NCBI RefSeq assembly: GCF_000159435.1
Contig: NZ_GG693412.1
Location: 491,356-542,347, forward strand
Length of the DNA: 50,992 nt
Source: Limosilactobacillus vaginalis DSM 5837 = ATCC 49540
Lineage (GTDB): Bacteria; Bacillota; Bacilli; Lactobacillales; Lactobacillaceae
Direction of reading: 5' to 3'
This document shows positions 33,568 to 43,910 of this stretch, piece by piece. The position numbers were made by a program, and so were the translations under genes. Numbering within the stretch: the first letter of the stretch is position 1; each line of letters begins with the position of its first letter. The notes beneath the pieces were generated by a model. That model had not been told where the DNA came from, did no database searches, and saw only the letters and a program-made list of their open reading frames with translations.

Positions 33568-36459
33568 TTATTTTTTTCGGTTAAACATAATTAGTGAGAT
33601 CAAAGCAGCTACTAGCGTCCAGATTAAACCAGCGATGCTTACGATTAAGCCAGGACGGAAGCCAGGTAATTGATAAGTGAACTTTATCTGGTGTGTACCG
33701 GCCGAAAGCGGAATTCCTAGGAATGCTTGGTTGGTTCTAACTGTTTTAACGGCTTTACCGTTTACGGTTGCCCGCCAACCACTTGAGTACGGAATTGAGG
33801 AGGTAAGGATTCCCTTTCTGCTAGTACTGATTGTGCCTTGAATTTGATTCCGACCAAACTTGATATTCTGCAAACCATGCTTCTTAATGTTTGCCAATTG
33901 ATTTTGGTAATGATCATCAAGCTTTTCAGCAACTACCTGGTACTTTAATTGATAAGTACCAAGTTTTGTTGGTTGAAACGAAAGATGATCTGGAAGACCA
34001 CCAGCATAGTAGCCAATATTCAACGTTGAATTTTTAACTTGCTTAAAGAATGAAAGGGTACTTTGCTTTGGTTGATTAATTGTTGCGGTACCAAAGCGGC
34101 TGCCAACGTTAATCTTAAAGCTAATATCAGGTGAACCATTAAGAACATGATAGCGCCAATAACGATACTGATTATATTTATAATTAACGCTACTGCCAGG
34201 ATTAGTTGCCATCTGTTGGAGGTGTTTCTGCTCATATTTGAGCTGCTCCTTCATTGAAAATGGGGTGAACTTAATTTGACTAAACTCAATGTGAAGTTCA
34301 GATCCACGAAGTTTTCGTCTAAAAGTAGAGTTTGTTAATTGCGGCAGCTCAATCCGGTATTTCTCCTCGCTATCCGTATACTTTAAGTTTTTGGGGTTAA
34401 CCTTATTCAACCGGTTTGATATTAAATTGCTTTTTAACTTATAGACGTGGTTATTAAGATTTGCGGCTTTCATTCCCTTAGTAACGTTTTCATGGTTAAC
34501 CACCACCCCACTTGCCAGTGCTCGCTCCTTCTCGGTAGGGGATAACTTGTGGTAACGTTTCTGACTAATGTAGCTATCTTGCCAGTAAATTAGTGGGAAA
34601 GCATTATTTGATTTATAGCGGTTTGTCTGGGTAGGAATAAAGTCTTTTTTGTCCTTGATATTGCTTGGCTGGCCAGAATCGTAATTAATAATGGGGGTAG
34701 ATGATTGATCCAGAAAATAACCAGCAGGAATCTTGGTAGCATTTTCACCATCACTCTGAACAAATAAGTACTTAACGCCTAAAAAGTTATTAAGAACCGT
34801 CCGATCATCAACTTGACGAAGGGGGACGTTTGCTTGGTACTGGTTATTTTGCAAGCTTGTACTGAAATCACCTAAATATTGATTTTGCAGTGAATAATAT
34901 GAATCAATATTATGAAGTCCAGAAGTAAGATCGTTATCAATAGTTGGAACATCAATGATTTGATTTTGGCTAATTGTTGATACCCGGTAAGTAGGGGTAC
35001 GAGTCAAATCTTTGTCAAGTCCTCCATAACGCATTGCCATCATTTGCTGGTATTGTCCACGGTTAAGCATCTTAGTACTGAAATCCCCATTAAACGGAAA
35101 TGATGCGTAGATTGCGTTGAATCCTGCGTTAAGAACGATAATTCCAAAAAGCCAAAGCTGGGGATAGCTAAGACGATGAAAGTTAATCAACCAGAGAAGG
35201 AGTAATGAAGTTATAAGAAAAAGGAGGGGGATAATGATATCATTTTCGCTTTCAAAGAGAAATGTAACGAGAAGAACCACTACATAAATTCCCGTTGCGG
35301 AAGAAATAATTTTTAGCGAGTGGTGAGAGAGTGAGGTAGCATTTTCAACTAATAGGCAAATTGCCATTGCTAAGGGAAGGTAGATTAAGAGGGTCCAGCG
35401 ATTCGAAGCAGCCATCATTCCGTTAAAGGCTGCACCAACAGCAGGAATGAGGAGCATGATAAGGGCAAGGCTAAGGCTAATTGTGATTAATGGGTACTTT
35501 TTAGCATGAATATAGACATAGACAAGGGCAATGAAACCGATAGAAACAATTCCCAAAGCACTCCAAAACATAAAGGACCATTGATCACCGTTGATTAACT
35601 GTTTCGGTAAGAAGAGATAGTAGTATAGCGGGTAAACCTTTAAGCCATTTGCAAATTGTGCCCCAAGCCGAGTTGAATGACTAACAGCAATCAGCTCTGG
35701 GATCCACATAATGGCTGATAAGAGCAGACTTGTAATGGTAGCAAAGGCTAACTTAATAAATACTTGGAGATAATTAAGAACCCTTAAGTACTTGGTCGTA
35801 ACACGAAGAATAAGGTAGATTAATGAACCGATCCCGAGAATAAATGCCAGATAGTAGTTACTAATGAGCATCCATGTGAAAGCACCAGTTAATGGCCATG
35901 CAGAGCCACCCTGTAAAATTCGTTCAATTTGAACCACGATTAATGGAAAAAGAATAAAGGGTGTTGTAAAAAACGGTTGGGCAACGCAAGCATATAATAG
36001 GAAAGAATTTACTAGATAAGCAGTTGTTCCTGCGAGAATGGTTGTATTCTTAAATTTGAAATGCTGCGCAAAATAAACAAAGGAGAGACCGACACAGTAC
36101 ATCCGAATAATGCTAATGAACTGGTAAGCTCGGGTAATTTCACGTGCCGGAAAGAGCAGTGCCAAATAGGAAAAAATATCTCCAATATTATAATAGGAAA
36201 AGACTTGGAAAGTATCTGATCCTAATCCAAATTGCCAGGACCAAAAATTAAGCTTTCCAGGGTGATGAAGAAAATTAACCACTGCTTGACGGTACTGGGC
36301 TAAAAGAGGAAGGTGCTGATTTAAAGCATCCTTACTCCAGATAATACTATGACCAGTTACTAAATATGTCCCGAAAATACATAAAGCAAGGAATAAAAAG
36401 AGAACTGTGTATTCGAGGTATAGTTTAGTGACGTTTTTTTTCTTAAACGAAAACTCCAT
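33568..36459 (-). CDS. yfhO: YfhO-family membrane glycosyltransferase-like protein
   Basis: About 963 residues. The N-terminal half has about 12 membrane segments in a GT-C-like arrangement (YTVLFLFLALCIFGTYLV first), followed by an extracellular region of about 400 residues and a final membrane segment. The segment GWRATVNGKAVKTVRTNQAF near the C-terminus is typical of YfhO. In Bacillus, YfhO transfers sugars from undecaprenyl-phosphate to lipoteichoic acid; a similar envelope-glycosylation role is inferred. The frame opens at 36495, but AAGGAG with 6-nt spacing selects ATG 36459. No csbB- or gtcA-like partner is nearby. It is transcribed against the surrounding ribosomal genes. Confidence 0.85.
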   Translation of the reverse strand: MEFSFKKKNVTKLYLEYTVLFLFLALCIFGTYLVTGHSIIWSKDALNQHLPLLAQYRQAVVNFLHHPGKLNFWSWQFGLGSDTFQVFSYYNIGDIFSYLALLFPAREITRAYQFISIIRMYCVGLSFVYFAQHFKFKNTTILAGTTAYLVNSFLLYACVAQPFFTTPFILFPLIVVQIERILQGGSAWPLTGAFTWMLISNYYLAFILGIGSLIYLILRVTTKYLRVLNYLQVFIKLAFATITSLLLSAIMWIPELIAVSHSTRLGAQFANGLKVYPLYYYLFLPKQLINGDQWSFMFWSALGIVSIGFIALVYVYIHAKKYPLITISLSLALIMLLIPAVGAAFNGMMAASNRWTLLIYLPLAMAICLLVENATSLSHHSLKIISSATGIYVVVLLVTFLFESENDIIIPLLFLITSLLLLWLINFHRLSYPQLWLFGIIVLNAGFNAIYASFPFNGDFSTKMLNRGQYQQMMAMRYGGLDKDLTRTPTYRVSTISQNQIIDVPTIDNDLTSGLHNIDSYYSLQNQYLGDFSTSLQNNQYQANVPLRQVDDRTVLNNFLGVKYLFVQSDGENATKIPAGYFLDQSSTPIINYDSGQPSNIKDKKDFIPTQTNRYKSNNAFPLIYWQDSYISQKRYHKLSPTEKERALASGVVVNHENVTKGMKAANLNNHVYKLKSNLISNRLNKVNPKNLKYTDSEEKYRIELPQLTNSTFRRKLRGSELHIEFSQIKFTPFSMKEQLKYEQKHLQQMATNPGSSVNYKYNQYRYWRYHVLNGSPDISFKINVGSRFGTATINQPKQSTLSFFKQVKNSTLNIGYYAGGLPDHLSFQPTKLGTYQLKYQVVAEKLDDHYQNQLANIKKHGLQNIKFGRNQIQGTISTSRKGILTSSIPYSSGWRATVNGKAVKTVRTNQAFLGIPLSAGTHQIKFTYQLPGFRPGLIVSIAGLIWTLVAALISLIMFNRKK

Positions 36460-36606
36460 AAGTAACTCCTTGATAAATAAATGTACAATGATCATATTTT
36501 AGCATTTGTTAGTACAAACACGACAAAAACTAAAAAATATTGCAGAAAAATTTCGTGACTGCAATCAACTTGTAAAGAAAAAAGTGAAATTAATTTCTCA
36601 AAAAGG

Positions 36607-36635
36607 TTGATATAACAATCATTCTTTAGTATTAT
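36607..36635 (+). promoter_or_regulatory. Promoter of the S10 operon
   Basis: TTGATA, 17 nt, TATTAT. It precedes a GC-richer leader of about 160 nt. Confidence 0.8.
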
Positions 36636-36657
36636 GGATAGGTGCTTGAGTTCAAGA

Positions 36658-36768
36658 GGTATATTTTGTATACCCCCAAACGAAATTAAGCTGCGAAGCG
36701 ATGATGCGGAAGGTTGCGACACACCCGGCCGCTTTGCCACAGGATGTGGCGGTAATTTCCGCGGAGCT
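36658..36768 (+). promoter_or_regulatory. Structured S10-operon leader, candidate r-protein binding site
   Basis: A first hairpin GGTATA/TATACC spans 36658-36674. A larger arm follows: AGCT (36689-36692) with AGCT (36765-36768), GCGGAA (36706-36711) with TTCCGC (36757-36762), and an apical GCCACA-gga-TGTGGC (36736-36750). This resembles an autogenous control leader; L4 is the regulator in some bacteria. No match to a specific Rfam family is claimed. Confidence 0.5.
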
Positions 36769-36803
36769 AGTCAAATTTTAAATCTGACGAAGGAGGGAAT
36801 ATA

Positions 36804-37112
36804 ATGGCAAAACAAAAGATTCGTATTCGGTTAAAGGCTTATGAACACCGTATCCTTGATCAATCAGCAGACAAGATTGTTGAAACTGCAAAGCGTACAG
36901 GTGCTCAAATTTCAGGTCCTATCCCGTTGCCAACTGAACGGACTATTTACACTGTTCTCCGTTCACCACATAAGTTTAAGAAGTCTCGGGAACAATTTGA
37001 AATGCGCACTCACAAGCGTTTGATTGATATCGTTGATCCAACACCAAAGACTGTTGATTCACTTATGAAGCTCGATCTTCCAAGTGGTGTTGATATCGAA
37101 ATTAAGTTGTAA
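36804..37112 (+). CDS. rpsJ: 30S ribosomal protein S10
   Basis: A 102-residue protein of the 30S head, also the NusE partner of NusB in antitermination. The start [13 protein letters not shown] and the loop [10 protein letters not shown] are conserved. It is the first gene of the S10 operon, with a strong AAGGAGGGA ribosome-binding site, and rplC starts 38 nt later. Confidence 0.98.
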   Translation: MAKQKIRIRLKAYEHRILDQSADKIVETAKRTGAQISGPIPLPTERTIYTVLRSPHKFKKSREQFEMRTHKRLIDIVDPTPKTVDSLMKLDLPSGVDIEIKL

Positions 37113-37150
37113 TTATATTTTTAAATTAAATTATTTTAGGAGGTGTACTC

Positions 37151-37813
37151 ATGGCCAAAGGAATCTTAGGTAAAAAGGTTGGGATGACTCAAGTTTTTAC
37201 TGACAACGGTGAATTAGTACCAGTTACTGTTATTGATGTAACGCCAAACGTTGTTATGCAAATTAAGACCGTTGAAAACGATGGTTACAATGCCGTTCAA
37301 CTTGGTTTTGACGACAAGCGTGAAATCTTGAGTAACAAGCCTGAACAAGGTCATGCAGCAAAAGCAAACACGACCCCTAAGCGCTTCATCGGTGAAATCC
37401 GTGACGCTGAATTAGGGGATGACATCAAGGTTGGAGACGAAGTTAAGGCTGATGTCTTCAATGAAGGTGAAACTGTCGACGTTACGGGTGTTACAAAGGG
37501 TCATGGTTACCAAGGTAACATTCACAAGGACAACCAATCACGTGGACCAATGTCACACGGTTCTCGTTATCACCGTCGTCCAGGTTCATTAGGACCAATT
37601 ATTAACCGTGTCTTCAAGGGAATGAAGTTACCAGGTCGTATGGGTGGCAAGACTGTCACTATGCAACACCTTGAAGTGGTTAAGGTTGATCTTGATAACA
37701 ATGTTCTTTTAATTAAGGGTAACGTTCCTGGTGCTAACAAGTCATACGTTACTATTAAGAATTCTGTGAAGGCTAACACTAAGAAGAGCCTGAGCAAGCA
37801 ACACAACAAATAA
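37151..37813 (+). CDS. rplC: 50S ribosomal protein L3
   Basis: A 220-residue early-assembly protein whose extended loop reaches the peptidyl-transferase centre. [12 protein letters not shown] at the start, VTKGHGYQG, and [20 protein letters not shown] are the conserved segments; the last loop is where pleuromutilin/linezolid resistance changes arise, and it looks ordinary. It lies between rpsJ and rplD. Confidence 0.98.
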   Translation: MAKGILGKKVGMTQVFTDNGELVPVTVIDVTPNVVMQIKTVENDGYNAVQLGFDDKREILSNKPEQGHAAKANTTPKRFIGEIRDAELGDDIKVGDEVKADVFNEGETVDVTGVTKGHGYQGNIHKDNQSRGPMSHGSRYHRRPGSLGPIINRVFKGMKLPGRMGGKTVTMQHLEVVKVDLDNNVLLIKGNVPGANKSYVTIKNSVKANTKKSLSKQHNK

Positions 37814-37835
37814 TTAAGAAAGGAGGAAGTTAATA

Positions 37836-38459
37836 ATGACTAGCGTTAATTTGTACAAGCAAGATGGTAGCCAAAACGGTACTATCGATTTGAATGCTGA
37901 TATTTTCGGTATTGAACCAAATGAAAATGCTGAGTTTGAAGCCATTCTTCGTCAACGTGCTTCAATGCGTCAAGGTACTCATGCCGTAAAGAACCGTTCA
38001 GCTGTTAGCGGTGGTGGTAAGAAGCCATGGCGTCAAAAGGGTACTGGTCGTGCTCGTCAAGGTTCAATCCGTTCACCACAATTCCGTGGTGGTGGTATTG
38101 TCTTCGGCCCAACTCCACGTTCTTACAAGTACAGCCTTCCTCGCAAGGTTCGTCAACTTGCTATTAAGTCTGCCCTTTCTCAAAAGGTTCTCGACAACGC
38201 TTTAGTTGTTGTTGATGCATTAAACTTTGATGCACCAAAGACTAAGGAATTTGCAGGAGTTATGGATAACCTTAAGGTTGCCGAAAAGGTACTGGTTGTT
38301 GTTACTGATGATGACAAGAACGCTGCTTTGTCTGCTCGCAACTTGGCAAATGCCACTGTTGTTACACCAGCTGGTGTTAACATCTTAAGTGTTGTTGACA
38401 GTCAAAAGATTGTCATCACTAAGTCAGCTCTTTCTCAAGTAGAGGAGGTGCTCGCATAA
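37836..38459 (+). CDS. rplD: 50S ribosomal protein L4
   Basis: A 207-residue protein lining the exit tunnel. The tunnel loop [20 protein letters not shown], where macrolide-resistance mutations occur, has the standard sequence. L4 is also the autogenous repressor of the S10 operon in E. coli, which makes the rpsJ leader a candidate target. Its stop codon overlaps the rplW start by one base. Confidence 0.98.
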   Translation: MTSVNLYKQDGSQNGTIDLNADIFGIEPNENAEFEAILRQRASMRQGTHAVKNRSAVSGGGKKPWRQKGTGRARQGSIRSPQFRGGGIVFGPTPRSYKYSLPRKVRQLAIKSALSQKVLDNALVVVDALNFDAPKTKEFAGVMDNLKVAEKVLVVVTDDDKNAALSARNLANATVVTPAGVNILSVVDSQKIVITKSALSQVEEVLA

Positions 38460-38752
38460 TGGAAGCACGCGAAGTTATCTTACGTCCAGTAGTTACTGAA
38501 GCTTCAATGGCTGGTATGGACGACAAGCGTTACACATTCGATGTTGATTTACGAGCAACTAAGACACAAGTAAAGAATGCTGTTGAAGAAATCTTTGGTG
38601 TTAAGGTTGTTAAGGTAAACATCATGAACTTAAAGGGTAAGAAGAAGCGTCAAGGCCGTTACGTTGGTTACACTAAACGTCGTCGTAAGGCTATTGTTAC
38701 TTTATCTGCCGACTCAAATGAAATTAAGCTGTTTAATGACAGCGAAAACTAA
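38459..38752 (+). CDS. rplW: 50S ribosomal protein L23
   Basis: A 97-residue protein at the tunnel exit, the docking site for trigger factor and SRP. It has [11 protein letters not shown] at the start, [19 protein letters not shown] in the RNA-binding part and the [12 protein letters not shown] end. Start overlaps the rplD stop (TAATG), implying translational coupling. Confidence 0.98.
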   Translation: MEAREVILRPVVTEASMAGMDDKRYTFDVDLRATKTQVKNAVEEIFGVKVVKVNIMNLKGKKKRQGRYVGYTKRRRKAIVTLSADSNEIKLFNDSEN

Positions 38753-38777
38753 TCATTAGAAAAAGGAGGAAAACATA

Positions 38778-39623
38778 GTGGGAATTCGTAAGTACAAACC
38801 TACTACTAACGGTCGCCGTAATATGAACGGTTATGACTTTGCAGAAATTACAAAGTCAGCTCCAGAAAAGTCATTATTGGCTCCTTTGAAGCACAAGGCT
38901 GGTCGTAACAGCTACGGTCACATTACTGTTCGTCACCGTGGCGGTGGTGTAAAACGTCAATACCGTATCGTTGACTTCAAGCGGATTAAGGATAATGTAC
39001 CTGCAACCGTAAAGGCAATTGAATATGATCCAAACAGGACTGCAAACATTGCTTTACTTGGTTATGCTGATGGTACTAAGTCATACATCTTGGCTCCAAA
39101 GGGCCTTAAGGTTGGTATGACTGTTCAATCTGGTCCAGATGCTGATATCAAGGTTGGTAATGCTCTTCCATTAAAGAATATTCCAGTTGGTACAGTTATT
39201 CACAACATTGAATTAAAGCCAGGCAAGGGTGGTCAATTAGCTCGTTCAGCTGGTGCTTCTGCTCAATTACTTGGTAAGGAAGAAAAGTATGTACTTGTTC
39301 GTTTATCATCTGGTGAAGTTCGGATGGTTCTTGCAACTTGCCGTGCTACTATCGGTACTGTTGGTAATGATGAACATGCATTGCTGATTAAGGGTAAAGC
39401 TGGTCGTACTCGTTACGCTGGTCAACGTCCACACGTTCGTGGTTCTGTTATGAACCCTAATGATCACCCACATGGTGGTGGTGAAGGTAAGCAACCTGTT
39501 GGTTTACCATCTCCTCTGTCTCCATGGGGTAAGAAGACCGCTGGTAAGAAGACTCGTTCACACAAGGCTCGTTCAAACAAGTTCATTGTTCGTGGTCGGA
39601 AGCGCGGTCCACACACTCGTTAA
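38778..39623 (+). CDS. rplB: 50S ribosomal protein L2
   Basis: A 281-residue subunit-bridge protein next to the peptidyl-transferase centre. Conserved elements are [18 protein letters not shown] and the [13 protein letters not shown] loop, whose histidine is functionally important in E. coli. GTG start with the Shine-Dalgarno AAGGAGG. It lies between rplW and rpsS as in other S10 operons. Confidence 0.98.
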   Translation: MGIRKYKPTTNGRRNMNGYDFAEITKSAPEKSLLAPLKHKAGRNSYGHITVRHRGGGVKRQYRIVDFKRIKDNVPATVKAIEYDPNRTANIALLGYADGTKSYILAPKGLKVGMTVQSGPDADIKVGNALPLKNIPVGTVIHNIELKPGKGGQLARSAGASAQLLGKEEKYVLVRLSSGEVRMVLATCRATIGTVGNDEHALLIKGKAGRTRYAGQRPHVRGSVMNPNDHPHGGGEGKQPVGLPSPLSPWGKKTAGKKTRSHKARSNKFIVRGRKRGPHTR

Positions 39624-39663
39624 GATTAAATATCGCTTAAATACCCGAGAGGAGGTACACTAA

Positions 39664-39939
39664 ATGGGTCGTAGTTTGAAGAAGGGACCTTTCGCTGATG
39701 CTTCTCTATTAAAGAAGGTTAAGGAACAAGAAGGTTCTGATAAGAAGACTGTCATCAAGACATGGTCACGTCGTTCAACAATTTTCCCAAGTTTTATCGG
39801 TTATACTTTTGCTGTATATGATGGTCGTAAGCACGTGCCAGTTTACGTACAAGAAGATATGGTTGGTCATAAGCTTGGTGAATTTGTTCCAACACGGACT
39901 TTCCATGGTCACGCTACTGATGACAAGGCAACTAAGTAA
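39664..39939 (+). CDS. rpsS: 30S ribosomal protein S19
   Basis: A 91-residue protein of the 30S head that contacts the A-site tRNA region. It begins [12 protein letters not shown] and contains [16 protein letters not shown], both diagnostic. GAGAGGAGG precedes the ATG. rplV follows after 18 nt. Confidence 0.98.
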   Translation: MGRSLKKGPFADASLLKKVKEQEGSDKKTVIKTWSRRSTIFPSFIGYTFAVYDGRKHVPVYVQEDMVGHKLGEFVPTRTFHGHATDDKATK

Positions 39940-39957
39940 GGAGGGTGAACAATAGAC

Positions 39958-40305
39958 ATGGCTGAAAACATTACATCCGCTAAGGCAACTGCTAAGATGG
40001 TTCGTGTTTCTGCACGTAAGGTTCGTCTTGTTTTAGACGCAATTCGCGGTAAAAGCGTTGCTGAAGCATTTGCTATTCTGAAGTTCACTCCTCGTGGTGC
40101 CGCTTCAGATGTTGAAAAAGTATTAAATTCTGCTGTTGCAAACGCTGAAAACAATTTTGACTTAGATCGTGCTTCACTTGTTGTTAGCGAAGCATTCGCA
40201 AACGAAGGACCAACCCTTAAGCGGTTCCGTCCACGTGCTAAGGGCTCCGCTTCACCAATTAACAAGCGGACTAGTCATATTACAGTGGTTGTTACAGAAC
40301 GATAG
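39958..40305 (+). CDS. rplV: 50S ribosomal protein L22
   Basis: A 115-residue early-assembly protein whose hairpin loop lines the exit tunnel. [20 protein letters not shown] and the C-terminal [17 protein letters not shown] are typical. The loop shows no macrolide-type deletion by eye. rpsC follows after 12 nt. Confidence 0.97.
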   Translation: MAENITSAKATAKMVRVSARKVRLVLDAIRGKSVAEAFAILKFTPRGAASDVEKVLNSAVANAENNFDLDRASLVVSEAFANEGPTLKRFRPRAKGSASPINKRTSHITVVVTER

Positions 40306-40317
40306 GAGGAATGAATA

Positions 40318-40977
40318 GTGGGTCAAAAGATCAATCCTAATGGTTTTCGTGTTGGGGTCATTCGCGACTGGACTGCTAAGTGGTATGCAGAAAAAGATTT
40401 TGCAAACTACTTAAACGAAGACCTTCGGATCCGTAAGTACATTGAAAAGCGACTTGCTGATGCCTCAGTATCAACCGTTGAAATTGAACGTGCTGCTAAC
40501 CGCGTAAACGTTTCAATTCATACTGCCAAGCCTGGTATGGTTATTGGTAAGGGTGGTTCAGAAGTTGAAGCACTTCGTAAGGAATTAAACAAGTTAACTG
40601 GTAAGCGTGTCCACATTAACATTGTGGAAATTAAGAAGCCAGACTTGGATGCTCACCTTGTTGGTGAAAGTATCGCTCGTCAATTGGAAGCACGTATCGC
40701 ATTCCGTCGTGCAATGCGTGGTGCTATGCAACGTGCAATGCGTGCCGGTGCTAAGGGTATTAAAACTCAAGTTGCTGGTCGGTTGAATGGTGCAGATATG
40801 TCACGGGTTGAATCATACTCAGACGGAACTGTTCCTTTGCACACTTTGCGTGCCGACATTGATTACTCTTGGGATGAAGCAAATACTACATACGGTGTTC
40901 TTGGTGTAAAGACTTGGATTTACCGTGGTGAAGTTTTGCCAACCAAGAAGAACAACGATGAAGAAGGAGGGAAGTAA
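40318..40977 (+). CDS. rpsC: 30S ribosomal protein S3
   Basis: A 219-residue protein at the mRNA entry channel with a KH domain. The KH loop [18 protein letters not shown] and the [18 protein letters not shown] helix, important for unwinding mRNA, are clear. GTG start with the Shine-Dalgarno AGGAGGA. Only 2 nt separate it from rplP. Confidence 0.98.
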   Translation: MGQKINPNGFRVGVIRDWTAKWYAEKDFANYLNEDLRIRKYIEKRLADASVSTVEIERAANRVNVSIHTAKPGMVIGKGGSEVEALRKELNKLTGKRVHINIVEIKKPDLDAHLVGESIARQLEARIAFRRAMRGAMQRAMRAGAKGIKTQVAGRLNGADMSRVESYSDGTVPLHTLRADIDYSWDEANTTYGVLGVKTWIYRGEVLPTKKNNDEEGGK

Positions 40978-40979
40978 AC

Positions 40980-41414
40980 ATGCTAGTACCTAAGCGAGTT
41001 AAGCACCGTAAGGTTCAACGTGGCCACATGCGTGGTGAAGCCAAGGGTGGTAAGACTGTTTCATTCGGTGAGTTTGGTTTACAAGCATTGGATTCCCACT
41101 GGATTAGTAACCGTCAAATTGAAGCTGCTCGTATCGCTATTACCCGTTACATGAAGCGTGGTGGTAAGGTTTGGATTAAGATCTTCCCTCAACTTTCCTA
41201 CACTAGCAAAGGTGTTGGTGTCCGGATGGGTAATGGTAAGGGTGCCCCAGAAGGATGGGTTGCCCCAGTTAAGCGTGGCAAGGTAATGTTCGAAGTAGCA
41301 GGTGTATCTGAAGAAACTGCTCGTGAAGCTTTACGTCTTGCCGGTCACAAGTTGCCAGTTCGCACTAAGATCGTAAAACGTGAGGAAGTAGGTGGACAAT
41401 CTAATGAAAAGTAA
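40980..41414 (+). CDS. rplP: 50S ribosomal protein L16
   Basis: A 144-residue protein that positions the A-site tRNA. It begins [19 protein letters not shown] and carries [20 protein letters not shown]. Its Shine-Dalgarno lies inside the end of rpsC, and its last bases overlap rpmC, so translation of these genes is probably coupled. Confidence 0.98.
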   Translation: MLVPKRVKHRKVQRGHMRGEAKGGKTVSFGEFGLQALDSHWISNRQIEAARIAITRYMKRGGKVWIKIFPQLSYTSKGVGVRMGNGKGAPEGWVAPVKRGKVMFEVAGVSEETAREALRLAGHKLPVRTKIVKREEVGGQSNEK

Positions 41415-41610
41415 AGATTACGTACAAGAACTGAATGGATTAACCACTGAGAAGCTACTTGACCGTGAAAAGGAACTGAAGGAGCAATTATTTAACTTAC
41501 GTTTCCAATTAGCAACCGGCCAATTGGAAAACACTGCAAGTCTTAAGCAAGTACGCAAAGACATTGCCCGGGTTAAGACAGTTCTTCGTCAACAAGAATT
41601 AAATAAATAA
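41404..41610 (+). CDS. rpmC: 50S ribosomal protein L29
   Basis: A 68-residue helical-hairpin protein near the tunnel exit, identified by [22 protein letters not shown] 41404 gives the family-like start [10 protein letters not shown] with AGGTGG about 9 nt upstream. GTG 41392 would add four residues and also has a possible site, so the start is slightly uncertain. It overlaps the end of rplP by 11 nt. Confidence 0.95.
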   Translation: MKSKDYVQELNGLTTEKLLDREKELKEQLFNLRFQLATGQLENTASLKQVRKDIARVKTVLRQQELNK

Positions 41611-41635
41611 AGAATACGAAAAGGAGGATTAGCGC

Positions 41636-41902
41636 ATGAGTGAAGAACGTAATGCACGTAAGGTTTATCAAGGCCGCGTTGTTTCCGATAAAATGGATAA
41701 GACTATCACTGTTGTGATTGATACTTACAAGAGTGCCCCAATTTACGGCAAGCGTGTTAAGTATTCTAAGAAGTACTACGCACATGACGAAAACAACGAA
41801 GCTAAGACTGGCGACACTGTACAAATCATGGAAACACGTCCATTATCTGCAAAGAAGCGTTTCCGTCTTGTAAAGATTGTCGAAAAGGCTGCTACCCTTT
41901 AA
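41636..41902 (+). CDS. rpsQ: 30S ribosomal protein S17
   Basis: An 88-residue primary 16S rRNA-binding OB-fold protein. [17 protein letters not shown] and the [20 protein letters not shown] end are diagnostic. AAGGAGG precedes the ATG. A 64-nt gap to rplN is longer than most gaps in this cluster. Confidence 0.97.
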   Translation: MSEERNARKVYQGRVVSDKMDKTITVVIDTYKSAPIYGKRVKYSKKYYAHDENNEAKTGDTVQIMETRPLSAKKRFRLVKIVEKAATL

Positions 41903-41966
41903 TTAGCAGACAACTCTAAATTTCGTATTCTAATTCTTATTCAAAGATGGAAGGAGGACATTAACC

Positions 41967-42335
41967 GTGATTCAACAAGAAAGTCGGTTGAAGGTCGCTG
42001 ATAACTCCGGTGCCCGCGAAATCTTGGTAATCAAGATCTTAGGTGGTTCCCGAGTAAAAACAGGTAATATTGGTGATATTATTGTTGCTACTGTAAAGCA
42101 GGCAACACCAGGTGGCGTTGTCAAAAAGGGTGACGTTGTTAAGGCTGTTGTAGTACGGACTAAGCAAGGTCTACACCGTAAGGATGGTTCATACATCAAG
42201 TTTGATGAAAACGCTGCTGTTTTGATTAACAACGATAAGAGCCCTAAGGGTACCCGTATTTTTGGCCCAATTGCTCGTGAACTTCGTGGAGATGACTTCA
42301 TGAAGATCGTTTCATTAGCTCCAGAAGTTCTGTAA
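41967..42335 (+). CDS. rplN: 50S ribosomal protein L14
   Basis: A 122-residue protein at the subunit interface; RsfS binds it in relatives to silence ribosomes. It begins [20 protein letters not shown], the standard L14 start. GTG start with GGAAGGAGG. In E. coli terms this begins the spc part of the cluster, though no separate promoter is evident here. Confidence 0.98.
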   Translation: MIQQESRLKVADNSGAREILVIKILGGSRVKTGNIGDIIVATVKQATPGGVVKKGDVVKAVVVRTKQGLHRKDGSYIKFDENAAVLINNDKSPKGTRIFGPIARELRGDDFMKIVSLAPEVL

Positions 42336-42369
42336 GATTTACCCAAAAATAAGGAGGTGCACTATCAAC

Positions 42370-42678
42370 ATGTTCATTAAAACAGGTGACAAAGTTCGCG
42401 TTATCGCCGGTAAGGACAAGGGCAAGGAAGGTACTGTTAAAAAGACCATTGCTTCTGCAAACCGTGTGATCGTTGAAGGCATTAACATGGTTAAGAAACA
42501 CCAAAAGCCAAGTAACTCAAACCCTAATGGTGGAGTTATTGATACTGAAGCTGCTATCAGTGCTTCAAATGTTATGCTGATTGATCCTTCTACTAACGAA
42601 CCAACCCGTGTTGGTTTCAAGTTCGTTGATGGTAAGAAGGTTCGTTTTGCCAAGAAATCTGGCAAGACTATCGACTAA
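42370..42678 (+). CDS. rplX: 50S ribosomal protein L24
   Basis: A 102-residue assembly-initiator protein with a KOW motif ([20 protein letters not shown]). It lies at the tunnel exit. AAGGAGGTG precedes the ATG with good spacing, and rplE follows after 30 nt. Confidence 0.97.
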   Translation: MFIKTGDKVRVIAGKDKGKEGTVKKTIASANRVIVEGINMVKKHQKPSNSNPNGGVIDTEAAISASNVMLIDPSTNEPTRVGFKFVDGKKVRFAKKSGKTID

Positions 42679-42708
42679 AATTAATTACGAAAGGAGGAAT
42701 AACTTCCA

Positions 42709-43251
42709 ATGGAAAATCGTTTGAAAGCTAAGTACGAAAGTGAAATCCGTCCAGCATTGATTGAAAAGTTTAACTATTCATCAATCATGCAAGCACCTAA
42801 GATTGACAAGATTGTCTTAAACATGGGTGTTGGTGACGCTACTACCAACTCAAAGAACCTTGATGAAGCCGTTGAAGAATTGGGATTGATTTCTGGACAA
42901 AAGCCTTTAATTACTAAGGCTAAGAAGTCAATCGCCGGCTTCCGTCTTCGTGAAGGAATGTCAATTGGTGCCAAGGTCACTTTACGTGGTGAACGCATGT
43001 ATGATTTCTTGGATAAGTTGATTAATGTTTCATTACCTCGTGTTCGTGATTTCCATGGTGTAAGCAACAAGTCATTTGATGGCCGTGGTAACTACACTTT
43101 AGGTATTCGTGAACAATTAATCTTCCCTGAAATTGATTTTGATAAGGTTAACCGTGTTCGTGGTTTGGATGTTGTTATTGTTACAACTGCACAAACTGAT
43201 GAAGAATCACACGAATTATTGGCTCAACTTGGTATGCCGTTCGCTAAATAA
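42709..43251 (+). CDS. rplE: 50S ribosomal protein L5
   Basis: A 180-residue protein that binds 5S rRNA and contacts P-site t[23 protein letters not shown] near the start and [20 protein letters not shown] are conserved. AAAGGAGG lies upstream of the ATG. It sits in the standard L24-L5-S14 order. Confidence 0.98.
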   Translation: MENRLKAKYESEIRPALIEKFNYSSIMQAPKIDKIVLNMGVGDATTNSKNLDEAVEELGLISGQKPLITKAKKSIAGFRLREGMSIGAKVTLRGERMYDFLDKLINVSLPRVRDFHGVSNKSFDGRGNYTLGIREQLIFPEIDFDKVNRVRGLDVVIVTTAQTDEESHELLAQLGMPFAK

Positions 43252-43266
43252 AGGAGGTTCCACAAA

Positions 43267-43452
43267 TTGGCTAAAAAATCAATGATTGCTAAGTGCAACC
43301 GTCCAGCTAAGTTCTCAAGTCGTGAATACACACGTTGTGCACGTTGTGGACGTCCGCACTCAGTTTACCGTAAATTCCACTTATGCCGGCTTTGCTTACG
43401 AGAACTTGCCCACAAGGGACAAATTCCTGGTTTAAAGAAGGCTAGCTGGTAA
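43267..43452 (+). CDS. rpsZ: 30S ribosomal protein S14, zinc-binding type Z
   Basis: A 61-residue short S14 with the zinc ribbon CARCGRP...CRLCLREL (two CxxC pairs), the zinc-containing form. Long S14 paralogues without zinc replace it under zinc limitation in some bacteria; none is in this window. TTG start with AAAGGAGG 9 nt or so upstream. rpsN is the common alternative symbol. Confidence 0.96.
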   Translation: MAKKSMIAKCNRPAKFSSREYTRCARCGRPHSVYRKFHLCRLCLRELAHKGQIPGLKKASW

Positions 43453-43482
43453 ACAAATCACCGACAAAGGAGGAAAACATCG

Positions 43483-43881
43483 ATGTCTATGAGTGATCCA
43501 ATCGCAGATTTCTTAACTCGTATTCGTAACGCTAATATGGCTCAACACGAATCAGTAGAAGCACCTGCATCAAAGATGAAGAAGGACATCGCCGAAATCT
43601 TAAAGAATGAAGGTTTCATTCGCGATGTTGAATACGTTGACGATAACAAGCAAGGCATCATTCGTGTCTTCTTAAAGTATGGTAACGATGGTCAACGGGT
43701 TATTTCCGGATTAAAGCGGATTTCTAAGCCTGGTCTTCGTACATACGTTAAGGCTGACGCAGTGCCAAAGGTTCTCAACGGATTAGGGATTGCCATTATC
43801 TCAACATCTGAGGGTGTTGTGACTGACAAGGTTGCTCGCGCCAAGAAAATTGGTGGCGAAGTTATCGCCTACATTTGGTAA
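43483..43881 (+). CDS. rpsH: 30S ribosomal protein S8
   Basis: A 132-residue central-domain protein beginning [20 protein letters not shown] and ending with [19 protein letters not shown]. In E. coli S8 is the spc-operon repressor. AAAGGAGG with 9-nt spacing supports the first ATG; the second, at 43489, is possible. Confidence 0.98.
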   Translation: MSMSDPIADFLTRIRNANMAQHESVEAPASKMKKDIAEILKNEGFIRDVEYVDDNKQGIIRVFLKYGNDGQRVISGLKRISKPGLRTYVKADAVPKVLNGLGIAIISTSEGVVTDKVARAKKIGGEVIAYIW

Positions 43882-43910
43882 TTAATTAAATTAAGTTAGG
43901 AGGTGCAAGC

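Larger units (their letters stand above)
36460..36803. other. Intergenic control region between yfhO and the S10 operon
   Basis: About 344 nt with no gene. The left part is AT-rich and holds a weak minus-strand -10 (TAAAAT, 36501-36496) for yfhO. The right part holds the rpsJ promoter and leader described separately. A possible minus-strand open frame here has no ribosome-binding site and covers the promoter, so I do not call it. Confidence 0.7.

Noticed and set aside
36492-36740. An 82-codon minus-strand frame upstream of rpsJ
   Set aside because: It covers the rpsJ promoter and leader, has no ribosome-binding site and no recognisable protein features.
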